Shown: positions 7,205 to 16,025, counted from the stretch's first letter. The stretch: 64,000 nt of DNA from Flavobacterium sp. (GCF_029945805.1 NZ_JAQSDH010000033.1:155579-219578); one strand, 5' to 3'. Notes: generated by a model not told the origin, from the sequence alone. A program made the numbers and translations.

Positions 7205-8158
7205 ATGAGTTTTTTCAAAAGAATATTCTCTTCCGAAAAAAAGGAAACCTTAGACAAAGGCCTTGAAAAATCAAGCACTTCTTTTTTATCAAAACTGACT
7301 AAAGCCGTTGCTGGTAAATCGAAAGTTGATGATGAAGTTTTAGATAATCTTGAAGAAATTTTAGTTACCTCTGATGTTGGCGTCAATACTACTCTAAAAA
7401 TCATAAACAGAATTGAAGAGCGAGTTTCTAATGATAAATACATGGGAACTGACGAACTGAATAAAATCCTTCGTGAAGAAATTGCTGGTTTACTTTCTGA
7501 AACTAAATCAGGTGAAGAAACCGAATTTAAAATTCCGGCCAACAAAAAACCGTATGTTATTATGGTTGTTGGTGTAAACGGGGTTGGAAAAACGACTACC
7601 ATTGGAAAATTAGCCTATCAGTTTAAAAAATCCGGTTATAGCGTTGTTCTTGGTGCTGCCGATACGTTTCGTGCTGCTGCGATTGATCAACTGCAGATTT
7701 GGGCGGATAGAGTAGGTGTTCCAATTGTAAAACAGCAAATGGGAAGTGATCCGGCTTCGGTTGCGTTTGATACGTTACAAAGTGCAGTTACCCAAAATGC
7801 CGATGTTGTTATTATTGATACCGCTGGTCGTTTGCATAATAAAGTTAATTTGATGAACGAATTAACCAAAGTAAAACGGGTGATGCAGAAAGTTATTGAA
7901 GATGCGCCACATGATGTTATGTTAGTTTTAGATGGTTCTACAGGTCAAAATGCATTTGAACAAGCTAAGCAATTTACCGCTGCAACTGAAGTTACGTGTT
8001 TGGCTGTAACCAAATTAGACGGAACAGCTAAAGGTGGCGTTGTAATTGGGATTTCAGATCAATTTCAGATTCCGGTAAAATATATCGGAGTTGGAGAAAA
8101 AATTGAAGATTTACAAGTATTTAATAAATATGAATTTGTAGATTCGTTTTTTAAATAA
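7205..8158 (+). CDS. ftsY: signal recognition particle receptor FtsY
   Basis: A 317-residue SRP GTPase, the membrane-associated receptor that docks SRP-ribosome complexes at the Sec translocon. A helical N domain (about 20-100) is followed by the NG GTPase with G1 GVNGVGKT (123-130), the DTFRAAA motif, G3 DTAGR and G4 TKLDG. The acidic A domain of E. coli FtsY is essentially missing, as in many Bacteroidota; the chain starts with MSFFKRIFSSEKK, a likely membrane-contact helix. A 66-residue membrane protein follows after 5 bases. Confidence 0.97.
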   Translation: MSFFKRIFSSEKKETLDKGLEKSSTSFLSKLTKAVAGKSKVDDEVLDNLEEILVTSDVGVNTTLKIINRIEERVSNDKYMGTDELNKILREEIAGLLSETKSGEETEFKIPANKKPYVIMVVGVNGVGKTTTIGKLAYQFKKSGYSVVLGAADTFRAAAIDQLQIWADRVGVPIVKQQMGSDPASVAFDTLQSAVTQNADVVIIDTAGRLHNKVNLMNELTKVKRVMQKVIEDAPHDVMLVLDGSTGQNAFEQAKQFTAATEVTCLAVTKLDGTAKGGVVIGISDQFQIPVKYIGVGEKIEDLQVFNKYEFVDSFFK

Positions 8159-8163
8159 TAGCT

Positions 8164-8364
8164 ATGAATAAATTTTCATCCTTTTTTACGTCAACATCTC
8201 CCTTATTACTTCTTTTGCTTGGTGTTGGTATTGAATTTTTGTCAAAACTTATTGAAAAAAGATTCACAAGCTTAGCGTTAGGATTACAATTATTGGCCTT
8301 TATTGTTATTGTATATTCTTTGATTCGCTTGCTTAATAGAAAAAGAAATACTAGTAGAAAATAA
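8164..8364 (+). CDS. small membrane protein, probably co-transcribed with ftsY
   Basis: A 66-residue protein with two hydrophobic segments (about 11-26 and 36-54) separated by FLSKLIEKRFTS and ending in a basic tail RKRNTSRK. The start is 5 bases after the ftsY stop, so co-transcription is likely. No family is recognised. It ends two bases before the convergent serine hydrolase gene ends. Confidence 0.6.
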   Translation: MNKFSSFFTSTSPLLLLLLGVGIEFLSKLIEKRFTSLALGLQLLAFIVIVYSLIRLLNRKRNTSRK

Positions 8365-8366
8365 CA

Positions 8367-9434
8367 CTATTCGTATAAAGCTTTAATTTTTTGCCAAAGC
8401 GTTGCATCAAAATCGGATAAGGCTAGATTTACATTGTCAGCTGCATCTCCCATACGTATAATTACCATTTTCTTACTCGGAATCACATAGATTTTTTGAT
8501 CATTTTTACCTAATGCCATAAACATATCGTTTGGCGCAGTTGGAATTATACTTCCGTTGATTTGTAGCTGAGTCTGCGGTAAATGATAACTTGCTTTTCC
8601 ATTCAGCCACCACAAATATCCATAACCTAAATTAATATTTTGCGATGTTGAAGTAGCAGCATTAAAGTAAGCTTCGTTTACTACTTGTGTTGTATTCCAC
8701 TCTCCTTTGTTTAAGGCCAGTAAACCAAATCGTGCCATGCTTCTTGAATTACTATAATAAACGCTTAAACCTCCATTAGGATTCCAAGTTCCTGTCATTC
8801 CTATTCTATCGCGTAGTTTTGAATTGAAATAACTGGACCATGTTTGTCCCGAAGCTGAAGCTACTACATCTTGTAATTTTACATACACATTATGGTAAGC
8901 CCATCTCGTTCCTGAATCAGCGACATACTGAAGGTTAGCTGGAGAAACCTCATCTCCTAAAGTATCATCTAATCCTGAATTCATCGACAATAAATTTTTA
9001 CAGGTAATTAGATTTTCTTTAGCTAATGGTGCACTAGTCCAACCTGGACCTAAATAATCAGAAACTTTATCATTTAGGTTTAGTAAACCTTCTTGCTGTG
9101 CGATTCCCGTTACTGTTGAAGTTAAAGTTTTTCCGGCGCTTGCCCAATACCATGGCGATGTGGCAGTATGTCCATTGAAATAATTTTCCATTACAATTCT
9201 TCCGTTTAGCAATACTATGAACGATTTAGAATGTTTCAGCTCGAGATAATCCAATAACGGTTGAACCGCATTTTGATTCCAGCCTAAACTAGCAATCGAT
9301 TTTGTTTCCCACACTACATTTCCATCGCTTGGCGGAAAATACATTTGCTCTTCAATTGGATCAGCTGAAGCGGAATCAGAACTGCAGCTGACAAGTAAAA
9401 CGAAAAGAATCGGAAGGAGGACTAGTTGTCTCAT
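8367..9434 (-). CDS. serine hydrolase lipoprotein (class C beta-lactamase fold)
   Basis: A penicillin-binding-protein-like serine hydrolase of 355 residues. Starting at the ATG at 9434 gives a lipoprotein signal MRQLVLLPILFVLLVSCSS with cysteine in the lipobox; a longer frame to 9491 would bury that signal, so I reject it. The SxxK motif is SAGK in WYWASAGKTLTSTVTG, and the YxN motif is YHN. These proteins act as esterases, D-aminopeptidases or beta-lactamase relatives; substrate is unknown. It is anchored to a membrane, probably periplasm-facing or surface-exposed. Confidence 0.87.
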   Translation of the reverse strand: MRQLVLLPILFVLLVSCSSDSASADPIEEQMYFPPSDGNVVWETKSIASLGWNQNAVQPLLDYLELKHSKSFIVLLNGRIVMENYFNGHTATSPWYWASAGKTLTSTVTGIAQQEGLLNLNDKVSDYLGPGWTSAPLAKENLITCKNLLSMNSGLDDTLGDEVSPANLQYVADSGTRWAYHNVYVKLQDVVASASGQTWSSYFNSKLRDRIGMTGTWNPNGGLSVYYSNSRSMARFGLLALNKGEWNTTQVVNEAYFNAATSTSQNINLGYGYLWWLNGKASYHLPQTQLQINGSIIPTAPNDMFMALGKNDQKIYVIPSKKMVIIRMGDAADNVNLALSDFDATLWQKIKALYE

Positions 9435-9505
9435 AAGGAAAAATTTTTCTTTGGACTTTAAAGGTAGAAAATAGTTTAATGTTGATAACATTAATTTTAT
9501 TTGTG

Positions 9506-9536
9506 TTGACTTTATACAGTTAAAAAATTAAATTTG
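9506..9536 (+). promoter_or_regulatory. promoter of the small lipoprotein gene
   Basis: TTG at 9506-9508, a 20-base spacer and TAAATTTG at 9529-9536 match both halves of the Bacteroidota consensus. The lipoprotein start codon is 28 bases downstream, in the space between two divergent genes. Confidence 0.75.
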
Positions 9537-9563
9537 TTGATCTACAATTTAGAAGTACTAACA

Positions 9564-9980
9564 ATGAAAAAAATAGGATTATTTATCGTTTGTTTGGTTT
9601 TAGTTTCGTGTCATACTGGTGTTAAAAAAGAAGATCTTCAAAAGATTAATAGTTATTGGGAAATCAAACAAGTTGGTTTGCCAAATGGAGAAAAGAAAGA
9701 TTATAAAGTCAATGAAACTATCGATTATTTTGAGTTGAACGATAATGAAGGTTTTCGCCAGAAGGTTATGCCTCAATTTGACGGAAAATTTAAAACCAAC
9801 GATATTAAAGAAATCATAAAGGTTGTCGAAAAAGATAATTCTTTTTTTATCGAATATGCTACGAAATATGGCAAGTGGAAAGAAGAAATCATCTCCATTG
9901 AGGATTCCACTTTAGTATTGAAGAATAAAGATAAACTAGAATATACCTATAAAAAATTCAAACCTTTTTCATTCGAATAA
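9564..9980 (+). CDS. small lipoprotein of unknown function
   Basis: A 138-residue protein with a lipoprotein signal, MKKIGLFIVCLVLVSCHTG (lipobox LVSC). An upstream in-frame TTG would place ten extra residues before this signal and overlap the promoter, so the ATG at 9564 is used. The mature part is beta-rich, charged and without cysteines, with motifs such as SYWEIKQVGLPNGEKKDY that recall lipocalin-like heat-shock or resistance lipoproteins. No function is assigned. Confidence 0.78.
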   Translation: MKKIGLFIVCLVLVSCHTGVKKEDLQKINSYWEIKQVGLPNGEKKDYKVNETIDYFELNDNEGFRQKVMPQFDGKFKTNDIKEIIKVVEKDNSFFIEYATKYGKWKEEIISIEDSTLVLKNKDKLEYTYKKFKPFSFE

Positions 9981-10003
9981 TTCTGAAATAAATTCAGCGC
10001 AAA

Positions 10004-10300
10004 ATGGCTAAACGATTAAGTAACGAAGGAACGATTGGGGAGGTTTTAAAACAGTTTATAGAAAAAAATAAACTGCAATCCGGTATGGACAAAATTGATG
10101 TTCAAGATGCTTGGAAATCGCTCATGGGTAACGGAGTGAATACCTACACTAAAGAAGTGGTGCTGAAAGGTTCAACTCTTTATGTTTCGTTGACTTCAGC
10201 GGTCTTGCGTCAGGAGTTGAGTTACGGCAAAGAAAAGATTATCAAGATGATTAATGAGGAAATAGGTAAGGAAGTAGTAACTGATGTGATCCTGCGCTAA
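10004..10300 (+). CDS. DUF721 (DciA-like) protein
   Basis: A 98-residue protein of the DUF721 family, with the characteristic start GTIGEVLKQFIEKNKL, the centre AWKSLMG and the segment LYVSLTSAVLRQELSYGKE. Family members related to DciA load the replicative helicase in bacteria lacking DnaC; whether this short form does so is an inference. It overlaps the convergent DUF4268 gene by four bases. Confidence 0.85.
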   Translation: MAKRLSNEGTIGEVLKQFIEKNKLQSGMDKIDVQDAWKSLMGNGVNTYTKEVVLKGSTLYVSLTSAVLRQELSYGKEKIIKMINEEIGKEVVTDVILR

Positions 10301-10740
10301 GTATTGGTTTCTAAATCCTTAATATACTCTTCATATTCGTTGTAGAATAACTCAAATTGCGACATTGTATCTTTGAAAAACAAAAATATTTCACCCCAAT
10401 TACTTTTATTATTCAGGCTTACGCCCAATTTTTCTACCCAAATTCTACTGATTACTTTTCCGTTTTCCAGATAAAAATTACGCTCAAAAATTGCTTCCGG
10501 AAGATATTCTTCGTGCAAAATGGTTTTGAGTGATTCTATTTTTTCAAAGTAGATTTTTCGCAGTTCTTCATCTTTAGGTTCTATATCAAGCAGTACTTGT
10601 GCCTTCTTGTTATCAACATAAAACTTGAATGTTACATCCTTAATTTTAGTGTCGTACAACAACCATTTTCTTGGATATACTGATGCAAATGCAATCCAAA
10701 AATCCTTTTTTATAAATAATGCTTCTTTTTTGCTGTACAT
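10297..10740 (-). CDS. DUF4268 family protein
   Basis: A 147-residue acidic soluble protein with the pattern seen in stand-alone DUF4268 proteins: FWIAFASVYPRKWLLYDTKIKD, LLDIEPKDEELRKIYFEK and NFYLENGKVISRIWVEK. DUF4268 is sometimes fused to restriction or nuclease-type modules, but no such module is here. It is a single gene, convergent with DUF721 and divergent from the Nudix gene. Confidence 0.78.
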   Translation of the reverse strand: MYSKKEALFIKKDFWIAFASVYPRKWLLYDTKIKDVTFKFYVDNKKAQVLLDIEPKDEELRKIYFEKIESLKTILHEEYLPEAIFERNFYLENGKVISRIWVEKLGVSLNNKSNWGEIFLFFKDTMSQFELFYNEYEEYIKDLETNT

Positions 10741-10807
10741 TTTAGTTTGGTAAAAAGTTGAACGCGTTGTATTTTTAAGGTAACTTTATAATTCAAAAAA
10801 AACGGCT

Positions 10808-11446
10808 ATGCATTTTGATGAGTTTTTAAAATATACACCAAAAATACTAAATGTTGAACTACCAGCAGCACTTGCGCATGCAAAAATGGTTCCGCCTAAC
10901 AGAGAAGATTTATTAAAAAGTATTGATTTGAGTCAAATCAAACCCAAAAGAGCAGCTGTTATGATGCTTTTTTATCCTAAAAATTTCCAAACGCATCTGG
11001 CTTTGATTCTCCGAACTTCTTATAATGGCGTGCACTCGTCACAAATAGCTTTTCCAGGTGGTAAAGTAGAATTGGAAGATTTTGATTTGAAACAAACCGC
11101 ACTGCGTGAAACTCACGAAGAAATTGGAATTCACCCCAGCAGCATCAATGTAATTCGGGCTTTTACCGAAGTGTATATTCCGCCGAGCAACTTTATGGTC
11201 TATCCGTTTTTGGGCTATAGTCATGACGAATTAAAGTTCTTTTTGCAGGAAGAGGAAGTTGCAGGAATTGTTGAATTTCCATTAGTGGATTTCTTGGATG
11301 ATAAAATTCTGAAGAACACTTTAATTCAAACCTCGTATCAGAATTCTATTGAAGTGCCTGGCTTTCAAGTCAAAGAACACTTCATTTGGGGCGCAACTGC
11401 GATGATGTTGAGCGAACTTAAAGAAACCTTGAAATTAGTTTTATAA
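10808..11446 (+). CDS. Nudix hydrolase, CoA pyrophosphatase type
   Basis: A 212-residue Nudix enzyme. The Nudix box is FPGGKVELEDFDLKQTALRETHEEIGI (G-x5-E-x7-RE-x2-EE-x-G pattern), preceded by HSSQIAFPGG as in the CoA-diphosphatase branch (NudL/YeaB), which splits CoA into 4'-phosphopantetheine and adenosine 3',5'-bisphosphate. It is followed 68 bases later by an acyltransferase gene, so a link to CoA or lipid metabolism is plausible. Confidence 0.88.
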   Translation: MHFDEFLKYTPKILNVELPAALAHAKMVPPNREDLLKSIDLSQIKPKRAAVMMLFYPKNFQTHLALILRTSYNGVHSSQIAFPGGKVELEDFDLKQTALRETHEEIGIHPSSINVIRAFTEVYIPPSNFMVYPFLGYSHDELKFFLQEEEVAGIVEFPLVDFLDDKILKNTLIQTSYQNSIEVPGFQVKEHFIWGATAMMLSELKETLKLVL

Positions 11447-11514
11447 AGTTTTAGTTTTTGTAGATTTGCCTTCAGTCTCGAAGTTTTGGGATTGCGACTA
11501 ACAAAATTATAATT

Positions 11515-12345
11515 ATGGGATTATTTAAAAGAAATCCTTTTGGACATATACTCTTCGTAAAAAAATGGTTGATTCGTATTTTTGGCGCTATTACCCACAG
11601 ACGCTATAGGGGCTTCAATGAGTTAAAGATTGAAGGTTCCGAAATTATTGCGGGTCTGCCCGATAAAAATGTACTGTTCATTTCGAACCATCAAACCTAT
11701 TTTGCCGATGTGGTAGCGATGTTTCATGTGTTTAATGCCAGTCTTTCCGGAAGAAACGACAGTATTAAGAATGTAGGTTATTTGTGGCAGCCGAAAATGA
11801 ACATCTATTACGTTGCGGCAAGTGAAACCATGAAAGCAGGATTGTTACCGAGAATTTTGGCTTATGCAGGCTCTATTTCTGTTGAAAGAACTTGGCGTGC
11901 TGGCGGGAAAGATGTTGAAGAGAAACGCGAGATTAATCCAAATGATACTGAAAATATTAGGATTGCGCTGGAAGATGGCTGGGTAATCACCTTTCCTCAG
12001 GGAACGACCAAGTCTTTCAAACCAGTTCGTAAAGGAACAGCGCACATCATCAAGCAGTATAAACCTATAGTTGTGCCCATAGTTATTGACGGTTTTCGCC
12101 GTTCATTCGACAAAAAGGGATTGCGCATGAAAAAGAAAAACATCCTGCAATCGTTTATCATTAAGGAACCTTTAATTATTGACTATGACAACGAAACGGT
12201 TGAAGAGATTGTAGAAAAAATTGAATATGCTATTGAACAACATCAGTCGTTTCTAAAAGTGATTCCTGCCGAGGAAATTGAAGAACACGACCGCCTGAAT
12301 AAACTGCGGAAATGGAATGTAGATAAAAAGAATATCTCTGTGTAA
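11515..12345 (+). CDS. PlsC-type 1-acyl-glycerol-3-phosphate acyltransferase
   Basis: A 276-residue acyltransferase of the PlsC/LPLAT family. The catalytic NHxxxxD motif is NHQTYFAD, and the acceptor-binding motif FPQGTTKSFKPVRKGTA is downstream, with a glutamine in place of the usual glutamate of FPEGT. It would add an acyl chain to lysophosphatidate or a related acceptor at the inner membrane. The C-terminal tail after about 230 is charged. Same strand as the Nudix gene. Confidence 0.87.
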   Translation: MGLFKRNPFGHILFVKKWLIRIFGAITHRRYRGFNELKIEGSEIIAGLPDKNVLFISNHQTYFADVVAMFHVFNASLSGRNDSIKNVGYLWQPKMNIYYVAASETMKAGLLPRILAYAGSISVERTWRAGGKDVEEKREINPNDTENIRIALEDGWVITFPQGTTKSFKPVRKGTAHIIKQYKPIVVPIVIDGFRRSFDKKGLRMKKKNILQSFIIKEPLIIDYDNETVEEIVEKIEYAIEQHQSFLKVIPAEEIEEHDRLNKLRKWNVDKKNISV

Positions 12346-12405
12346 TGATGTAATTTTCTTTGGGGTTGATGACATTTTTAAAAAACACTAACGATTACTA
12401 TATAG

Positions 12406-12834
12406 TTAAATCTTAACCAAATCAACGCGTTCCATAAATGGGATTGCAGATTTCAAGAATCTGAGTTGGGTTTTAACTAGTTTATCCGATGGGGCTCTGT
12501 GAGATTTGGTTAGAAACCGTGCTTTGGTAGCCGTAAAATCTACCATATTTTTTTCATCAATATCTTTTTGCTTGTCAGATGAAAATACAACTACATTGTC
12601 CTTTACTGTCCAAGTTCCTTTTCCGTATTGATTAAGTGTAGATGGAATTCGATGATTGATGTTTAAATAATAGTGGAATACAAAACTTCCATCTTCGTTT
12701 AAAGTCAATTTATATTCAATTACATCGCCTTCGTTGCTTGGAAGTGAAAGGGCGTAATTCCCAGCCACTTTATCTGATTGTGCCACTATTGCTGCACTAG
12801 TTAGTAAAATTAAAAAGGTAAGTAGTGTTTTCAT
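12406..12834 (-). CDS. secreted small protein, lipocalin-like
   Basis: A 142-residue protein with signal peptide MKTLLTFLILLTSAAIVAQ. An upstream in-frame start at 12888 would add 18 non-signal residues, so the ATG at 12834 is preferred. The mature part has VAGNYALSLPSNEGDVIEYKLTLNEDGSF and GKGTWTVKDNVVVFSS, the alternating strands typical of small lipocalin-like Flavobacterium proteins. Function unknown. Confidence 0.75.
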   Translation of the reverse strand: MKTLLTFLILLTSAAIVAQSDKVAGNYALSLPSNEGDVIEYKLTLNEDGSFVFHYYLNINHRIPSTLNQYGKGTWTVKDNVVVFSSDKQKDIDEKNMVDFTATKARFLTKSHRAPSDKLVKTQLRFLKSAIPFMERVDLVKI

Positions 12835-12917
12835 AATTTGTTGTTTTTTGATGGTGGAATGAGCTATTTGGTTTGTAGAACCAGGCAAAAGGATTCGCGC
12901 GGGAGCGGCGAACTTAC

Positions 12918-12934
12918 AACAAAATTCGCAGTTG
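12918..12934 (-). repeat. copy of a 17-bp motif found downstream of an orphan gene
   Basis: On the minus strand this reads CAACTGCGAATTTTGTT. It begins 28 bases after the stop codon of the gene at 12962-13384. A near-identical copy, CAATTGCGAATTTTGTT, begins 28 bases after the stop of the gene at 34820-35209. The surrounding 12889-12961 segment is more GC-rich than its neighbours, with GCGCGGGAGCGGCG. Confidence 0.6.
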
Positions 12935-12961
12935 CTCTAAACGGCTGTAGGCAATAGTTTT

Positions 12962-13384
12962 TTATTCTATTATTTCATAAAATGTTACGTATTCTAATTT
13001 TTCATTATTTTCTTCTTTTCCAATAATTGAATTTTCAGATATTTCGAAATCTCCAAATTCTGTGAAATTTTGGATATGAATTTTAGAATTTTTTATGGAC
13101 CAAGTTGATGATTTATTATTTTTTTTAGCATTTTCTTCATATAATTTTTCACGTTGAGTTGTTGTGCAATTTGCATCTACAAAGTATTTTATAATTACAT
13201 TTTTATTCTCAAATGATATTGTACAGAAGGTTTTAATCGTACAACCACCATCATTAAATTCCTTACAGGATTTAGATATCAGAGCTTTATACGATTTTCC
13301 AATAATATTTTTTTGAGAAAAAATAAGTGTATTATTCATTAAAAAGAATAATAATAGGAATTTTAGAAAGTTTAATTTTTTCAA
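12962..13384 (-). CDS. secreted hypothetical protein
   Basis: A 140-residue protein with signal peptide MKKLNFLKFLLLFFLMNNTLIFSQ and a lysine-rich mature part containing four cysteines (SKSCKEF, GGCTIKTFC, DANCTTT), which may form disulphides. It is AT-rich, shows no known family, and is followed by the dispersed 17-bp motif, so it may be a recently acquired gene. Confidence 0.65.
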   Translation of the reverse strand: MKKLNFLKFLLLFFLMNNTLIFSQKNIIGKSYKALISKSCKEFNDGGCTIKTFCTISFENKNVIIKYFVDANCTTTQREKLYEENAKKNNKSSTWSIKNSKIHIQNFTEFGDFEISENSIIGKEENNEKLEYVTFYEIIE

Positions 13385-13753
13385 TTTCTGTTATTTTAGA
13401 TACTTAAATTCTCCCATCTGCGGTAATATTACTGCCAAGTAGTATGTACACGTTAAAGCTTCCAAACTTTATCTAGTTTCTATCACGTTTTATACTATAG
13501 CGTTCATCAAACTTAAACAAATAATTACTAATTTTCTCTTTTTGGATCTACTTAAGGCTCTAGAGTCAGGAAATCAACTTAATAGTGCAACAAATAGGAA
13601 TCAGAACCTCTTTCAAAATCCTCAGATGCATAAAATTGACTTTGAGAAGATTTAGGATAAGGGTTCGATGTGCTTGCAAATAAGTATGAAGTGCATTCTT
13701 GGTTGTCAGTTGCTTTTTGCTATGAGTCCGAAGCTCGTTCCGAGGCTGGGAGG

Positions 13754-13782
13754 CCCAATAAATGCTCGAAAATTGGGTTTTT
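13754..13782 (+). terminator. orphan terminator-like hairpin
   Basis: Stem CCCAAT / ATTGGG with a 12-base loop and five T bases. No plus-strand gene precedes it in the window within 1.4 kb. Confidence 0.4.
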
Positions 13783-13807
13783 GACTGCTATGCATTATAT
13801 CCATAAT

Positions 13808-13834
13808 AAAATCCCGAACGATCGGGATTTTATT
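13808..13834 (-). terminator. terminator of the alpha/beta hydrolase gene
   Basis: Stem AAATCCCGA / TCGGGATTT with a three-to-four-base loop and A/T runs at both sides, lying seven bases beyond the stop codon on the minus strand. Confidence 0.8.
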
Positions 13835-13840
13835 TAGTTG

Positions 13841-14803
13841 TTACTTCTTTAAAAAATCGCTTAATAAAGCAAAGAGTTTCGCTCGTTCTTCAATCTGCGG
13901 ATTGTGACCGCTTAGTTCAAACATTACAAATTGCGCTTGCGGACAGTACGCTTTGTATTTTACCATCATACTCGGTACAGCAACGCGATCGTATCGTCCA
14001 CCATAAATAAGGATAGGCATTTTGAGGTCTTTTAGTTGCTGGCGGTAATCAAAATTTCCTATATCATTCCCTACATAAAAATCGCCATCTTTCCCCACCA
14101 TTTGATAATATAAAGCGGAATTGAATGCATTGGGATAGGGTTTGCCCGTTCCTCGTTTTGAAAAATTATCGGGATTATAGGCATATAGAAAACCGTACGG
14201 TACTTTGCCGCAAATTTCACCATGTTTCGCGTCACTGCTAATGCCACCTTGCTCTCTGTATTTTATTAATTCATCCCAAACTTCCGGATAGTTTACCTTG
14301 ATTTCGTGGTTGCTGTTATTATCGTTTTCCTGCCACATTACAAAACTGTGAAAACCATTGGCAATAACTAGATGACTTACATTTTGTCCATATTTTACAG
14401 CATAACCTTGCGCTACCAAACTTCCATAAGAGTGACCTAACAGACTTACTTTTTTAAGATTCATGGCTTTTCTCAGCCCTTCAATATCTTCAATATCTCT
14501 ATCTAATGAATATTCTTTTACATCCTTTGCAATATCTGATTTTCCGCGACCAAAGCCATCAAAAAAGATTAGTTGTACATTGGTTTTTACACTCAGGGAA
14601 TCAAAAGATCGCAATCCTTTGTGAGCACCTCCGGGACCACCCGAAATCAGAATCATTGGTTCGCCGGTTCCTACCGTGACTACCCAAAGGTTGGCACCAT
14701 TTACTTTATAATATTTTCCATCCTTTTCACTATCTGGAAATTGTTGAGCAGATAAGTAAGTACTAAATAATAATAACGAGATCAGTATAATATTGTTTTT
14801 CAC
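13841..14803 (-). CDS. exported alpha/beta hydrolase, prolyl aminopeptidase-like
   Basis: A 320-residue alpha/beta-fold hydrolase with signal peptide MKNNIILISLLLFSTYLSAQ. The oxyanion motif ISGGPGG, the FDGFGRGKSD segment and the nucleophile elbow GHSYGS match the proline iminopeptidase branch of the S33 peptidases; the acid is likely the D in YGGRYDR and the base the H in LSGHNPQ. It probably acts in the periplasm on small peptides or esters. It is a single-gene unit with its own terminator. Confidence 0.86.
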   Translation of the reverse strand: MKNNIILISLLLFSTYLSAQQFPDSEKDGKYYKVNGANLWVVTVGTGEPMILISGGPGGAHKGLRSFDSLSVKTNVQLIFFDGFGRGKSDIAKDVKEYSLDRDIEDIEGLRKAMNLKKVSLLGHSYGSLVAQGYAVKYGQNVSHLVIANGFHSFVMWQENDNNSNHEIKVNYPEVWDELIKYREQGGISSDAKHGEICGKVPYGFLYAYNPDNFSKRGTGKPYPNAFNSALYYQMVGKDGDFYVGNDIGNFDYRQQLKDLKMPILIYGGRYDRVAVPSMMVKYKAYCPQAQFVMFELSGHNPQIEERAKLFALLSDFLKK

Positions 14804-14841
14804 TGGGTAAAAAGTTTAGTTTGATTATAAAGTCTTACAAA

Positions 14842-14880
14842 CATAATAAAAATCCCGTCGCATTGAAGACGGGATATGAT
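14842..14880 (-). terminator. terminator of the sigma factor operon
   Basis: Stem ATCCCGTC (14852-14859) / GACGGGAT (14868-14875), with an A-rich plus-strand flank that becomes a U-tract in minus-strand RNA. It lies just past the stop codon of the membrane protein gene. Confidence 0.8.
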
Positions 14881-14886
14881 TTTTAT

Positions 14887-15525
14887 TTACAAATCTATTT
14901 TCTTTAATTCTTTATAATTGTGATTCAGTTTTCGGAGTAGAATTCCGTACAACAATCGGTAGAAAATCCAAAACAAACCTATAACAATCACTGTTGCTAA
15001 AAGTATTATGCCAACCGTTATCCAAATTGTATGGTAACTTTCTTCACGCGCAATTTTGTCTGCTATTAGTTTCATTTGAGGATTGAAAACAAATTGCAAT
15101 ATAAAGCCTATAATCAAACTGACTACTGCCATTCCCAAGTTATACCATACATAATATTGGACGGTTCTTCGGGTTTTCAAAATGTCCTGCATTAGTTGTT
15201 TCGTAGAAGCAGTGGTGGTAATCTTGATATAATTTTTATAAAAAGAATAGATGAAGCCTAATATTACAACGTAATTAATAAAATTCCACACCTTAAAATA
15301 AATGATAGTATTTTCGGCATGAAGTTTTTTTAAAAAGTCATCGGTATTCCAAATCACACTAATGAGTGTCCAAAATAATACTTCTACAATACTGATAATC
15401 AAAATCCATTTCACAATAGATGATGATTTGGTATGCAGCATTTTATAGATATCGGTTTCAGAAACCTGCTCATATTCATGAGTGTCTTTCTGCCACGCTT
15501 TTTTTAATAAATCCAACTCTTCCAT
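14887..15525 (-). CDS. four-helix membrane protein paired with an ECF sigma factor
   Basis: A protein of about 212 residues with a short cytoplasmic N terminus (MEELDLLKKAWQKD) and four predicted membrane helices near 35-55, 78-98, 124-146 and 168-194, ending in a basic tail. It follows the ECF sigma gene without a gap: a GTG at 15531 would overlap the sigma stop (TAGTG), and the ATG at 15525 is six bases further. Position and topology suggest an anti-sigma or sensing partner, but the zinc-binding anti-sigma motif is absent. Confidence 0.72.
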   Translation of the reverse strand: MEELDLLKKAWQKDTHEYEQVSETDIYKMLHTKSSSIVKWILIISIVEVLFWTLISVIWNTDDFLKKLHAENTIIYFKVWNFINYVVILGFIYSFYKNYIKITTTASTKQLMQDILKTRRTVQYYVWYNLGMAVVSLIIGFILQFVFNPQMKLIADKIAREESYHTIWITVGIILLATVIVIGLFWIFYRLLYGILLRKLNHNYKELKKIDL

Positions 15526-15530
15526 AATCA

Positions 15531-16025
15531 CTAGGGATTTAATATTTTTTTTAATTTTCCTTTTATTCTGTTCATTTTGACGCGGGCATTTACTTCAGTA
15601 ATTCCCAATGTTTCTGATATTTCTGTATAATCTTTATCTTCTAAATACAAAAACACCAAGGCTTTTTCAATATCATTCAATTGTTGCACCGCCTGATACA
15701 TCAATTTGATTTGTTCCTCTTCTTCAAAGTTGTACTCTTCTTGGGATAAGAAATGTTTTTGGCCTTCATAAGGTGTTGTAGGAACTCTGCGGGTACTCTT
15801 TCTATAAAGTGTTATGGCAGTATTTAAGGCTACACGATAAGCCCAAGTTGAGAATTTAGATTCACCTCTAAATTTAGGGAAGGCTTTCCACAGCTGAATA
15901 GTTACTTCCTGAAACAAATCTTTATGCGCATCTTCATCATTGGTATACAGCCTACAGATCTTATGGATAATGTTCTGGTTTTCCTTTAATTGTTTTACAA
16001 ATAGTTGTTCCAAGTGTTCACTCAT
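15531..16025 (-). CDS. ECF-type RNA polymerase sigma factor
   Basis: A 164-residue sigma-70 family protein. Region 2 contains HKDLFQEVTIQLWKAFPKFRGESKFSTWAYRVALN (core binding and -10 melting), and region 4 contains the helix-turn-helix around DYTEISETLGITEVNARVKMNRIKGKLK. It would redirect RNA polymerase to a stress or envelope regulon. The next gene, overlapping or nearly so, encodes a membrane protein that probably controls it. Confidence 0.9.
   Translation of the reverse strand: MSEHLEQLFVKQLKENQNIIHKICRLYTNDEDAHKDLFQEVTIQLWKAFPKFRGESKFSTWAYRVALNTAITLYRKSTRRVPTTPYEGQKHFLSQEEYNFEEEEQIKLMYQAVQQLNDIEKALVFLYLEDKDYTEISETLGITEVNARVKMNRIKGKLKKILNP

Larger units (their letters stand above)
13385..13840. 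other. 455-bp region without a supported gene
   Basis: No frame longer than about 45 codons is credible. A minus-strand stretch near 13570-13700 is open but lacks a start. The region contains a plus-strand terminator-like hairpin at 13754-13782 (CCCAAT / ATTGGG then TTTTT) with no gene in front of it, which hints at a lost gene, and a terminator at 13808-13834 for the alpha/beta hydrolase. Confidence 0.4.

Noticed and set aside
7096..7602. 168-codon minus-strand frame
   Set aside because: Fully antisense to the start of ftsY, which is a secure gene; codon use follows the ftsY complement.
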